Below are positions 1-6,463 of a stretch of 12,062 nt of DNA, in pieces (position 1 is the stretch's first letter; each line of letters starts with the position of its first letter). The stretch is from an uncultured Coprococcus sp. GTDB lineage: Bacteria; Bacillota; Clostridia; Lachnospirales; Lachnospiraceae. Both the position numbers and the translations under genes were made by a program. The notes below the pieces were generated by a model. It did no database searches, had not been told where the DNA came from, and saw nothing but the letters and a program-made list of their open reading frames with translations. The DNA is taken from the NCBI GenBank assembly GCA_900548315.1, contig URJU01000051.1, forward strand, positions 1 through 12,062, in the 5' to 3' direction.

Positions 1-22
1 TCTCTGTATAGTATATAAATTT

Positions 23-283
23 TTAAATCAATGGATTTATTCTATTTAATGGCAAACCATCCTTCGATAATTCCCAATTCTGCATTAACTCATCTTGATG
101 AATGACACACCATGCAAGTATGAGCTTTAACTGTCTTGAAGGCAATGCACCCTTTATAACCCGTGCTTCATTTATATCTATTATAGCTTTATTTCCGTTA
201 TATTCTGCATGAAAATGTGGTGGATTATGATCATCATAATACATAGTTATTCTGATTCCATAAAACAGTGATATTTCTGGCAT
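23..283 (-). CDS. DUF4160-family small protein
   Basis: Predicted 86-residue soluble protein of the DUF4160 type, recognised from the opening MPEIS, the YYDDHNPPHFHAEY block at about residues 15-28 (His19, His23 and His25 visible) and the later stretch LILAWCVIHQDELMQNWEL. The family has no established function. Its members often sit beside a DUF2442 gene, but downstream of this one only 22 bases remain, so a partner cannot be seen. A longer frame opens with TTG at 298, but that codon overlaps the Shine-Dalgarno GGAGG, which stands 8 bases before the ATG at 283, so the ATG is chosen. No signal peptide or membrane segment is seen. The gene has its own promoter and looks like a separate unit from purB. 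Family assignment is fairly sure; role unknown. Confidence 0.85.
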   Translation of the reverse strand: MPEISLFYGIRITMYYDDHNPPHFHAEYNGNKAIIDINEARVIKGALPSRQLKLILAWCVIHQDELMQNWELSKDGLPLNRINPLI

Positions 284-312
284 ACTATCAACCTCCAATT
301 ATTATTTATAAT

Positions 313-342
313 ATTATACTATATCATTCCAGGGCTATTCAA
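313..342 (-). promoter_or_regulatory. Promoter of the DUF4160 gene
   Basis: On the minus strand TTGAAT (342-337) is followed after 18 bases by a perfect TATAAT (318-313). The start codon lies 29 bases further on. The -35 matches the sigma-A consensus at 4 of 6 positions. Confidence 0.6.
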
Positions 343-553
343 TAACTATCATTACTATATCAAAAGATAACTTAAGTAAATTTAGTCTTCTCTAGTTATT
401 TTTTTCTAACCATATTGGCACAAGCACTTATAAATTTGAATACAAAAAGCGCCAGCACATAAACCTTGGGATATATCCAATATTAAGCGGACATACCACC
501 ATTGCAAATGCGCCAGCGTCTTATTTACTCTATATACATTTTAATTCAGATCT

Positions 554-2008
554 TTATACATTGATCTCCGCAGTAACACCGAGGATATCCTTGTTCTCAT
601 CGAGAATAGGCTGAATGACCTCTGCAAGGAACTCTCTTGTCTGCTCAGGAGCACGACCTACGAAGTTCTTTGGCTCAAGGATAGATACGATCTCCTCCTT
701 TGTCATACCAAAGTCAGGGTCTGCTGCGATACGGTCAACGAGATCATTCTCTTTTCCAAACTTCTTGACCTGCTCGCCTGCAAGCATTGAGTACTCTCTG
801 ATCTTCTCATGAAGCTCCTGACGGTTGCCGCCACGCTTAACAGCATCCATCATGATATTCTCTGTTGCCATGAATGGAATCTCCTTCATGAAGCACTGGT
901 AGATAACCTTGTCATATACCACAAGACCATCTACAACATTCAGGTACAGATCAAGGATTCCGTCAACTGCAAGGAATGCCTCCGGAACTGAGATACGCTT
1001 ATTTGCTGAGTCATCCAGTGTTCTCTCAAACCACTGTGTTGCGGCTGTGATAGCAGGATTGAATGCGTCGCACATTACATAATTGGCAAGTGATGCTATT
1101 CTCTCACTTCTCATTGGGTTTCTCTTGTATGCCATAGCTGATGAACCGATCTGGTTCTTCTCAAATGGCTCCTCTATCTGCTTTAAGTGCTGGAGAAGTC
1201 TGATATCATTTGAGAACTTGTGTGCACTCTGTGCGATGCCTGAGAGCACATTAAGAACTCTTGAGTCGACCTTTCTTGAATATGTCTGGCCTGATACAGG
1301 ATAGCACTCAGCAAATCCCATCTTCTCAGCAATCTTTCCATCTATCTTTCTCACTGTCTCGTGATCTCCTCCGAAGAGCTCAAGGAAACTTGCCTGTGTT
1401 CCAGTTGTTCCCTTTGATCCGAGAAGTTTCTGCTGGCTGATCATGTACTCTATATCAGAGAGGTCAAGGAGCAGCTCCTGCATCCAGAGTGTTGCACGCT
1501 TGCCGACTGTCGTTGGCTGTGCAGGCTGGAAATGTGTAAATGCAAGAGTTGGAAGATCCTTGTACTGATCTGCGAACTTTGCCAGCTCATTTATAACATT
1601 GATGAGTTTCTTTCTGACAAGCTTTAATGCCTCTGTCATAACGATAACGTCTGTGTTATCGCCTACATAGCAGCTTGTTGCTCCAAGGTGGATTATTCCT
1701 GCTGCCTTAGGGCACTGAACACCGTATGCATATACGTGGCTCATTACGTCGTGACGAACCAGCTTTTCTCTCTCTCTGGCAACATCGTAGTTGATGTCAT
1801 CAGCGTGAGCCTTGAGCTCCTCGATCTGCTCATCTGTGATTCTTGGATTGCCGTTCTCGTCCTTGAGACCAAGCTCCTTCTCTGTCTCAGCAAGAGCTAT
1901 CCACAGCTTTCTCCATGTCTTAAACTTCATATCAGGTGAGAAAATATACTGCATTTCCTTACTAGCGTATCTTTCACACAGTGGGCTTTCGTACTTGTCC
2001 TTACTCAT
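554..2008 (-). CDS. purB: Adenylosuccinate lyase
   Basis: Cytosolic adenylosuccinate lyase of the fumarase/aspartase superfamily. It acts twice in purine synthesis: it splits SAICAR to AICAR plus fumarate, and adenylosuccinate to AMP plus fumarate. At 484 residues it is longer than the Bacillus-type enzyme (about 430) and resembles the eukaryote-type branch. Visible motifs: RHDVMSHV around 85-92, HLGATS 107-112, THFQPAQPTT 158-167 with the catalytic His159, and the superfamily signature GSSAMAYKRNP 288-298 with the catalytic serine. The usual proline of SSAMP is alanine here. The frame extends upstream to 2056, but the start at 2008 is preferred: AGAGG stands 7 bases before this ATG and the protein then begins MSKDKYESPL, as expected for the family. 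It lies downstream of purF with its own -10 box and a leader hairpin between. No clear terminator follows it. Confidence 0.97.
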   Translation of the reverse strand: MSKDKYESPLCERYASKEMQYIFSPDMKFKTWRKLWIALAETEKELGLKDENGNPRITDEQIEELKAHADDINYDVAREREKLVRHDVMSHVYAYGVQCPKAAGIIHLGATSCYVGDNTDVIVMTEALKLVRKKLINVINELAKFADQYKDLPTLAFTHFQPAQPTTVGKRATLWMQELLLDLSDIEYMISQQKLLGSKGTTGTQASFLELFGGDHETVRKIDGKIAEKMGFAECYPVSGQTYSRKVDSRVLNVLSGIAQSAHKFSNDIRLLQHLKQIEEPFEKNQIGSSAMAYKRNPMRSERIASLANYVMCDAFNPAITAATQWFERTLDDSANKRISVPEAFLAVDGILDLYLNVVDGLVVYDKVIYQCFMKEIPFMATENIMMDAVKRGGNRQELHEKIREYSMLAGEQVKKFGKENDLVDRIAADPDFGMTKEEIVSILEPKNFVGRAPEQTREFLAEVIQPILDENKDILGVTAEINV

Positions 2009-2038
2009 GTCTTTACCTCTTTCTTCCTGTAGTCTCCC

Positions 2039-2060
2039 GCATTTGCCAGCTGACAAATGC
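2039..2060 (-). promoter_or_regulatory. Leader hairpin upstream of purB
   Basis: On the minus strand GCATTTGTC (2060-2052) pairs with GGCAAATGC (2047-2039) around an AGCT tetraloop, a 9-bp stem with one G-U pair. It lies between the predicted transcription start and the purB ribosome binding site. No T-run follows, so it is not a terminator; it may stabilise the messenger or bind a regulator. Confidence 0.45.
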
Positions 2061-2082
2061 TTTTATATCTTATCACACAACT

Positions 2083-2088
2083 ATTATA
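2083..2088 (-). promoter_or_regulatory. -10 box of a probable purB promoter
   Basis: Perfect TATAAT 75 bases before the purB start. The best-spaced -35 (ATGGAA, 17 bases upstream) is weak, matching 3 of 6 positions. Because a strong hairpin separates purF from purB, an own promoter is plausible. Confidence 0.45.
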
Positions 2089-2131
2089 CATGGGTTTCAG
2101 ATTATTTCCATGCTTTTTTTGCATAAACCAG

Positions 2132-2179
2132 AAATTCGGAATCAATATCCGCTTTTTCCGCTGATATGATTCCGAATTT
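2132..2179 (-). terminator. Long interrupted hairpin after purF, possible terminator
   Basis: AAATTCGGAATC (2132-2143) and GATTCCGAATTT (2168-2179) pair over 12 bp. After a bulged A the stem continues with ATATC/GATAT (2145-2149 with 2163-2167), leaving a 13-base loop. The stem is strong, but the T-run after it on the minus strand is poor (TTTCTGGTTT). On the plus strand the second arm is followed by only two more T. It may end purF transcription or be the last stem of the hairpin array just upstream. Confidence 0.5.
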
Positions 2180-2187
2180 TTACTTTA

Positions 2188-2249
2188 TTGTCTTGCGACA
2201 AGTGTGCACTTTCGTGCGCTATCACCAGGACTCCTCCCGCTTACGCGGG
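2188..2249 (-). ncRNA. Array of three GNRA-tetraloop hairpins, candidate structured RNA
   Basis: Starting 7 bases after the purF stop codon, the minus strand holds three perfect short hairpins in a row: CCCGC-GTAA-GCGGG (2249-2236), GCAC-GAAA-GTGC (2217-2206) and TTGTC-GCAA-GACAA (2201-2188). Each loop fits GNRA, a stable RNA tetraloop class that often makes tertiary contacts; on the plus strand the loops would be TTAC, TTTC and TTGC, which form no recognised class. This favours a minus-strand RNA. The linkers are 18 and 4 bases, and the long 2132-2179 hairpin follows 8 bases later. I do not recognise a known RNA family. It could be a purF 3'-end structure, a purB leader element or one copy of a dispersed intergenic repeat. 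Confidence 0.4.
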
Positions 2250-2256
2250 CCCCTCC

Positions 2257-3732
2257 TCATGATATAATGTGAGACTCCGAGCCTCTCTTGAAGTCTTCGT
2301 GGTCGCCTCTGATGTCCTCTGTAGGCGGTTTCATAGGATATTGGCCACTGAAGCATCCGTGGCAGTACTGTCTTCCGCCTGAGAGCTCAGGAAGCCTTTC
2401 CATCTTCAGGTACGCCAGAGAATCGGCACCTATGATCTTGCATATATCATCTACAGACCTGTTGTATGCTATGAGCTGCTCTCTGTCCGGAATATCAGTT
2501 CCAAAGTAGCATGGATACAGGAATGGAGGTGAACTGATCCTTACATGGACCTCAGTTGCTCCTGCCTCCCTGAGCATGCCAACTATTCTGTCACTCGTAG
2601 TTCCACGAACTATAGAGTCATCTATCATTATGACACGCTTGCCATTTACAGCCTCCTTAAGGACGTTCAGCTTGACACGCACACTGGACTCTCTCTGGCT
2701 CTGCTGTGGCTTTATGAATGTTCTTCCCACGTATCCATTCTTGACAAATGCCGTTCCATATGGAATACCCGATTCAAGTGAGTACCCCATAGCCGCCGCA
2801 TTTCCCGATTCAGGAACGCCAACTACCACATCAGCGTCAACCGGGCTGTCCTTTGCAAGGCATCTTCCGGCTGTGATACGCGAATCGTACACAGACATTC
2901 CATCTATGACTGAATCAAGTCTCGCAAAGTATATATACTCAAATATACATCTTGCATGCTGCTCCTGGCACATGTTCTTGTACGACTGGATTCCGTACTC
3001 AGGTGATATGGTAACAACCTCTCCGGGCTCCACATCCCTGACAAATTCAGCCCCTATGGTATCGAGAGCGCAGCTCTCAGATGCCAGTATGTATGCATTA
3101 TCACGCTTTCCTATACAAAGCGGTCTGAAACCAAATGGGTCTCTGGCTCCGATAAGTTTTCTAGGGCTCATGATAACAAGTGAATATGATCCCCTTACTT
3201 TCTTGAGAGCTCTTGTGACAGCCTCCTCAACGGAACCGCACTTAACTCTCTCCCTGGCTATATGGTAAGCTATTACCTCAGAATCAATTGTAGTCTGGAA
3301 TATAGCGCCTGTGAGTTCCAGCTCTCGTCTAAGCTCAGGAGCATTTACCAGATTGCCGTTATGGGCAAGTCCCAGAGTTCCCTTTACATAATTGAGAACC
3401 AGTGGCTGTGCATTCTCTATAGTGCTGGCACCGGCTGTAGAATATCTCACATGACCCACACCGATATTTCCCTTTAGCTTGCTCAGTGAATCAGGTGTGT
3501 ACACCTCATTCACAAGACCCATGCCCTTTAAGGAGCTGACCTTGCCCTTAGGACCGGCAGTGTCTGACACCGCTATACCGCAGCTCTCCTGCCCACGGTG
3601 CTGCAATGCAAACAGACCATAGTAGATCGTGTTCGCCACATCATTTCCATCGAAATCATAGATACCGAAGACTCCGCACTCCTCGTGCATCTCGTCCCCG
3701 TCGTAATAATGGGATCTTAAACATTCGTTCAT
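2257..3732 (-). CDS. purF: Amidophosphoribosyltransferase
   Basis: Glutamine PRPP amidotransferase, the first committed enzyme of purine synthesis: PRPP plus glutamine gives phosphoribosylamine. The 491-residue protein has an N-terminal Ntn glutaminase domain: the nucleophile is Cys19 in EECGVFGIYDF, after an 18-residue propeptide that should be removed by self-cleavage. GVGHVRYSTAG at 91-101 and HNGNL at 124-128 follow. The C-terminal phosphoribosyltransferase domain carries the PRPP loop VIMIDDSIVRGTT at 367-379. Cys262, Cys408, Cys457 and Cys460 (CHGC) match the four ligands of the 4Fe-4S cluster in the Bacillus-type, oxygen-labile enzyme, which suits an anaerobe. The start at 3732 has AGAGG 9 bases upstream; an internal Met15 would give a shorter propeptide. 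A 49-codon ORF ends 18 bases upstream and a hairpin array begins 7 bases downstream. Confidence 0.97.
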   Translation of the reverse strand: MNECLRSHYYDGDEMHEECGVFGIYDFDGNDVANTIYYGLFALQHRGQESCGIAVSDTAGPKGKVSSLKGMGLVNEVYTPDSLSKLKGNIGVGHVRYSTAGASTIENAQPLVLNYVKGTLGLAHNGNLVNAPELRRELELTGAIFQTTIDSEVIAYHIARERVKCGSVEEAVTRALKKVRGSYSLVIMSPRKLIGARDPFGFRPLCIGKRDNAYILASESCALDTIGAEFVRDVEPGEVVTISPEYGIQSYKNMCQEQHARCIFEYIYFARLDSVIDGMSVYDSRITAGRCLAKDSPVDADVVVGVPESGNAAAMGYSLESGIPYGTAFVKNGYVGRTFIKPQQSQRESSVRVKLNVLKEAVNGKRVIMIDDSIVRGTTSDRIVGMLREAGATEVHVRISSPPFLYPCYFGTDIPDREQLIAYNRSVDDICKIIGADSLAYLKMERLPELSGGRQYCHGCFSGQYPMKPPTEDIRGDHEDFKRGSESHIIS

Positions 3733-3750
3733 AAATATATGCCTCTCATG

Positions 3751-3900
3751 TTATCTTATTGTAACTGTCACGGCCACATATTTCTCATTGTAAGTCTGGT
3801 GACAGTCATATCTTTCGCCACATAAAACTTTATCTGTTTTGCCACAACATGTCAACAGATAAATTCTATCATTTTCAGGTTGATACCCTACTTTTTTCAT
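3751..3900 (-). CDS. Possible 49-residue small protein in the purF leader
   Basis: An ATG at 3900 opens 49 codons ending in TAA at 3753-3751, 18 bases before the purF start, so the two would be co-transcribed. The product begins MKKVGYQPENDRIYLL and has four cysteines (18, 19, 27 and 33) in CCGKTDKVLCGERYDC, then an alternating hydrophobic end (KYVAVTVTIR). I recognise no family. All three arginines use AGA and the residue pattern looks protein-like. The ribosome binding site is weak (GGTGA 6 bases before ATG), and an in-frame stop lies 6 bases upstream, so no longer form exists. A promoter-like TTGACA/TAAAGT pair lies inside the frame, which argues that the stretch may instead be purF leader. 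A frame of this length could also arise by chance. Confidence 0.35.
   Translation of the reverse strand: MKKVGYQPENDRIYLLTCCGKTDKVLCGERYDCHQTYNEKYVAVTVTIR
3827..3855 (-). promoter_or_regulatory. Candidate purF promoter
   Basis: On the minus strand a perfect TTGACA (3855-3850) stands 17 bases before TAAAGT (3832-3827, 4 of 6). Transcription from here would give a leader of about 88 bases in which ACTGTCAC and GTGACAGT can pair. TGTGGC occurs three times around the site. It overlaps the 49-codon ORF, so either this promoter or that ORF, but perhaps not both, is functional. Confidence 0.4.
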
Positions 3901-3924
3901 GCATTTTCACCAACAACAGTGTAT

Positions 3925-3956
3925 TTCTCAAGTATTCGGCTATTTGAACTTGAGAA
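3925..3956 (-). promoter_or_regulatory. Perfect 9-bp inverted repeat upstream of purF
   Basis: TTCTCAAGT (3925-3933) and ACTTGAGAA (3948-3956) form a perfect stem with a 14-base loop. On the minus strand the loop contains AGCCGAAT, which partly resembles the CCGAA core of purine-regulator boxes known from other Firmicutes. No T-run follows on either strand. The rest of the 3733-4062 stretch holds the candidate promoter and small ORF described separately; I see no recognised riboswitch. Confidence 0.4.
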
Positions 3957-4062
3957 TATCCATATAACACATCCTTGCTAACCTGCGCAAATACAACGCA
4001 CATCTGCTTTCTTTTTACTGTAATAATTCATGCACCCAGAGTGAAATTTTCCTAAATCGCGT

Positions 4063-4111
4063 AAAAAAAGTTCTTAAGCTACAATTTCTAAAGGAATTGT
4101 AGCTTAAGAAC
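4063..4111 (-). terminator. Intrinsic terminator of the que-glmM transcription unit
   Basis: A perfect 17-bp stem, 4070-4086 with 4095-4111, has an 8-base loop and is followed on the minus strand by seven T (4069-4063). It begins 23 bases after the glmM stop. This is a textbook rho-independent terminator. Confidence 0.93.
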
Positions 4112-4134
4112 CTAATATTACATATTCAGGATAA

Positions 4135-5490
4135 TTACTCAGCAGCGTATCCCTTCGCCTTTATGAGATCTACCATCTTGTATACATACTTCTCACACAG
4201 CTCATCCGTGGCTGCCTCGACCATAACTCTGATGACAGGCTCTGTACCGCTCTGTCTGAGAAGAAGTCTTCCGTCGTCTCCAAGCTCTGCTGCTATCTCA
4301 TCGTTCAATTTCAGCACATCAGCATCGTTCATGACTGCATCCTTGCTTGAAACTTTGACATTCACAAGGAGCTGTGGATATATCGTCAGGCTATTGAACA
4401 GCTCTGAGAGCTTTACCTTACGACCTAGTATCGTCTCCATGATCATCAGTGAGGTGAGGACTCCGTCACCTGTTGTTGCATATTTAGAAAAAATGATATG
4501 ACCTGACTGCTCACCGCCGATGGAATGTCCGTGCTCCATCATATTCTCGAACACATACTTGTCGCCGACTGCTGTCTTCTCATAGTTGATGCCCTTCTTG
4601 TCAAGTGCCTTGTAAAGTCCAAGATTGGACATGATAGTTGTAACGATCGTATTGTTGTTCAGTTCGCCCTTATCCTTCAGGTAACGGCCACAGACATAGA
4701 GGATCTTGTCTCCGTCCACGATCTCGCCCTTATCGTCTACTGCAAGACATCTGTCCGCATCACCATCAAATGCAAATCCCACATCAAGTCCCTTCTCCTT
4801 GACAAATGCCTGAAGCTTATCAATGTGTGTTGAACCGCAGTCCGTGTTGATGTTTGTTCCATTCGGTTCATTGTTGATGACATATGTCTTTGCTCCGAGA
4901 GCGTCATACACTGACTTTGCAACCAGATATGATGCACCATTTGCACAGTCAAGACCGATCCTCATTCCCTTAAAAGGTCTGGTAGGAATCGTGAGGAGGT
5001 AGCCTATATATCTGTTTCTTCCCATGGTGTAATCGGTAGTCTTACCGATGCTGTCCTTCTTTGCAAATGGTATCTCGCCGAGCTCTCCGTCTATATACTT
5101 CTCTATCTCATTCTCTATAGCTGCCTCAAGCTTATAGCCCTGACCGTTGATGACTTTTATACCATTGTCATAGTAAGGGTTGTGGCTGGCTGAGATCATG
5201 ATGCCACAGTCAAAATCACCTGTGCGGACTATATAAGACACACTAGGTGTAGGTGTTACATGCATCAGGTATACATCTGCTCCGCTGGCAGTAAGTCCCG
5301 CAACCAGGGAATACTCGAACATGTAGCTTGAAAGTCTCGTATCCTTTCCGATAACGACATGAGCCTTTCCATCCTCATGCTGCTTGCCATAGTAGTAGCC
5401 AAGGTATCTTCCAACCTTATAAGCATGCTCCACTGTAAGGTCTACATTTGCCTCGCCTCTGAATCCATCTGTTCCAAAATATTTACCCAT
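4135..5490 (-). CDS. glmM: Phosphoglucosamine mutase
   Basis: GlmM converts glucosamine-6-phosphate to glucosamine-1-phosphate, the step before GlmU on the way to UDP-GlcNAc for peptidoglycan and other wall polymers. The 451-residue protein shows the complete alpha-D-phosphohexomutase layout: GTDGFRG at 6-12, catalytic ISASHNP at 99-105 with the phosphorylated Ser102, metal loop DGDADR at 242-247, sugar loop GGEQSG at 325-330, and phosphate loop RQSGTEPVIRV at 412-422. Length is usual for the family. GAGG stands 8 bases before the ATG. It follows the lipid-kinase gene by 19 bases and is closed by a strong terminator, so it is the last gene of its operon. Its product is normally essential, so an extra internal promoter would be expected; none is obvious. 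Confidence 0.97.
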   Translation of the reverse strand: MGKYFGTDGFRGEANVDLTVEHAYKVGRYLGYYYGKQHEDGKAHVVIGKDTRLSSYMFEYSLVAGLTASGADVYLMHVTPTPSVSYIVRTGDFDCGIMISASHNPYYDNGIKVINGQGYKLEAAIENEIEKYIDGELGEIPFAKKDSIGKTTDYTMGRNRYIGYLLTIPTRPFKGMRIGLDCANGASYLVAKSVYDALGAKTYVINNEPNGTNINTDCGSTHIDKLQAFVKEKGLDVGFAFDGDADRCLAVDDKGEIVDGDKILYVCGRYLKDKGELNNNTIVTTIMSNLGLYKALDKKGINYEKTAVGDKYVFENMMEHGHSIGGEQSGHIIFSKYATTGDGVLTSLMIMETILGRKVKLSELFNSLTIYPQLLVNVKVSSKDAVMNDADVLKLNDEIAAELGDDGRLLLRQSGTEPVIRVMVEAATDELCEKYVYKMVDLIKAKGYAAE

Positions 5491-5509
5491 TGTAAAATCC
5501 TCGATTCTA

Positions 5510-6424
5510 TTATTCTATAACCTCATCCTGCTCGCTTTCCTGAACGACCAGAAGATCTATCGCTCTCCTGTGGATGTGTATCTTGGTCTCCTTATATTCT
5601 CCGCCGAACTCACCGTCGCATGTCCATGCAACCGGATCCTCTGCATCGAACTTGACCCTGTGAGCCCTGAATGAAACCATGCTCTTCTCATTCACATCTC
5701 CCGTAAGAAGTGCCCTTACAACTCTCTCCAGATCAGCTGGCGTCTTCATTGTCCTTATCAGTACTCCCTCAAAAAGTCCGTCATCGAACTCAACGCCTTT
5801 TCGGGTTATACTCTTAAATCCTCCTACGGATATCGAGTTAGACACCATACCGAATATGAACTCGCCTTCCTGCTCGTCCCCGTCTATTGTAACCTTCATC
5901 TTGTAAGATGGTACATTTGCCAGACTTTTTATCCCCTGCAATACATATGCCGCATGCCCAAATATATTCTTCATATTCTGCGGCGTTGCATATGATGTAT
6001 CTGAGAACATTCCAAAAGCTGCGACATAAACAAAGTTCTTGTCGTTCAGACTTCCTATATCTATGGAGAACGGCTCTGCCTTCACTATCATCTCAGCCGC
6101 CTCAACCGTCTCTCTCGGTATGTCCATGCTCCTTGCAAAGTCATTGGTGGAGCCACACGGAATATATCCAAGTGGAACCTTTATCCCGCTCTTCATATAT
6201 CCTGTAACTGTGTTGCCCAGGGTTCCGTCGCCCCCCGCACATACGATCACATCGTAGTTTGCGCCTTCCTCCTGAACAATTCTCTCTGCGTCATCTGCCG
6301 ATTTCGTAAGATATGTCCTGACCGCGTAATCGTTGTTGCAGAACACTTCCAGCACATCCACCAAAGAATTCTTCAGAGTAGTCCTACCCGCTTTGGGATT
6401 CATGATGAACAGCATATTCTTCAT
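5510..6424 (-). CDS. Diacylglycerol/lipid kinase family protein (YegS/DgkB type)
   Basis: A 304-residue soluble lipid kinase of the DAGK catalytic-domain family, which phosphorylates diacylglycerol or a related lipid at the membrane face using ATP. Motifs: NPKAG at 9-13, the nucleotide loop GGDGTLG at 64-70, GSTNDFA at 91-97, DDGLF at 214-218 and CDGE at 269-272. Substrate cannot be told from sequence; DgkB-like recycling of diacylglycerol from lipoteichoic acid synthesis is possible, as are YegS-like lipids or a bacterial ceramide/sphingoid kinase. It starts 39 bases after queC and ends 19 bases before glmM, in the same direction. The ribosome binding site is weak: AAAGG lies about 16 bases from the ATG. 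No membrane segment is seen. Confidence 0.9.
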   Translation of the reverse strand: MKNMLFIMNPKAGRTTLKNSLVDVLEVFCNNDYAVRTYLTKSADDAERIVQEEGANYDVIVCAGGDGTLGNTVTGYMKSGIKVPLGYIPCGSTNDFARSMDIPRETVEAAEMIVKAEPFSIDIGSLNDKNFVYVAAFGMFSDTSYATPQNMKNIFGHAAYVLQGIKSLANVPSYKMKVTIDGDEQEGEFIFGMVSNSISVGGFKSITRKGVEFDDGLFEGVLIRTMKTPADLERVVRALLTGDVNEKSMVSFRAHRVKFDAEDPVAWTCDGEFGGEYKETKIHIHRRAIDLLVVQESEQDEVIE

Positions 6425-6463
6425 ACTTTCAATAACACAACCTTTCCGTTTGATACTGCTTAT

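Noticed and set aside
449..517. Direct repeat GCGCCAGC at 449-456 and 510-517 downstream of purB
   Set aside because: The two 8-base copies are in the same orientation, so they cannot form a terminator stem, and no element boundaries or further copies are visible. The 299-553 gap otherwise holds only the DUF4160 promoter.
2111..2124. ATGC-T7-GCAT sequence as a terminator
   Set aside because: The stem is only 4 bp and the T-run is in the loop, not after the stem; on the minus strand it is an A-run.
2576..3268. Long plus-strand frame opposite purF
   Set aside because: It is a shadow of the purF coding frame: no ribosome site, no recognisable domain, and purF is clear on the other strand. The same holds for the other plus-strand frames over known genes.
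3900..3968. Plus-strand 22-codon ORF in the purF leader region
   Set aside because: No ribosome binding site and very short; it crosses the perfect inverted repeat, so it is better explained by non-coding sequence.
3961..3990. TTGCGC / TATATG as a promoter for the small ORF before purF
   Set aside because: Both boxes are weak matches (3 of 6 and 4 of 6), with an 18-base spacing; not distinguishable from chance.
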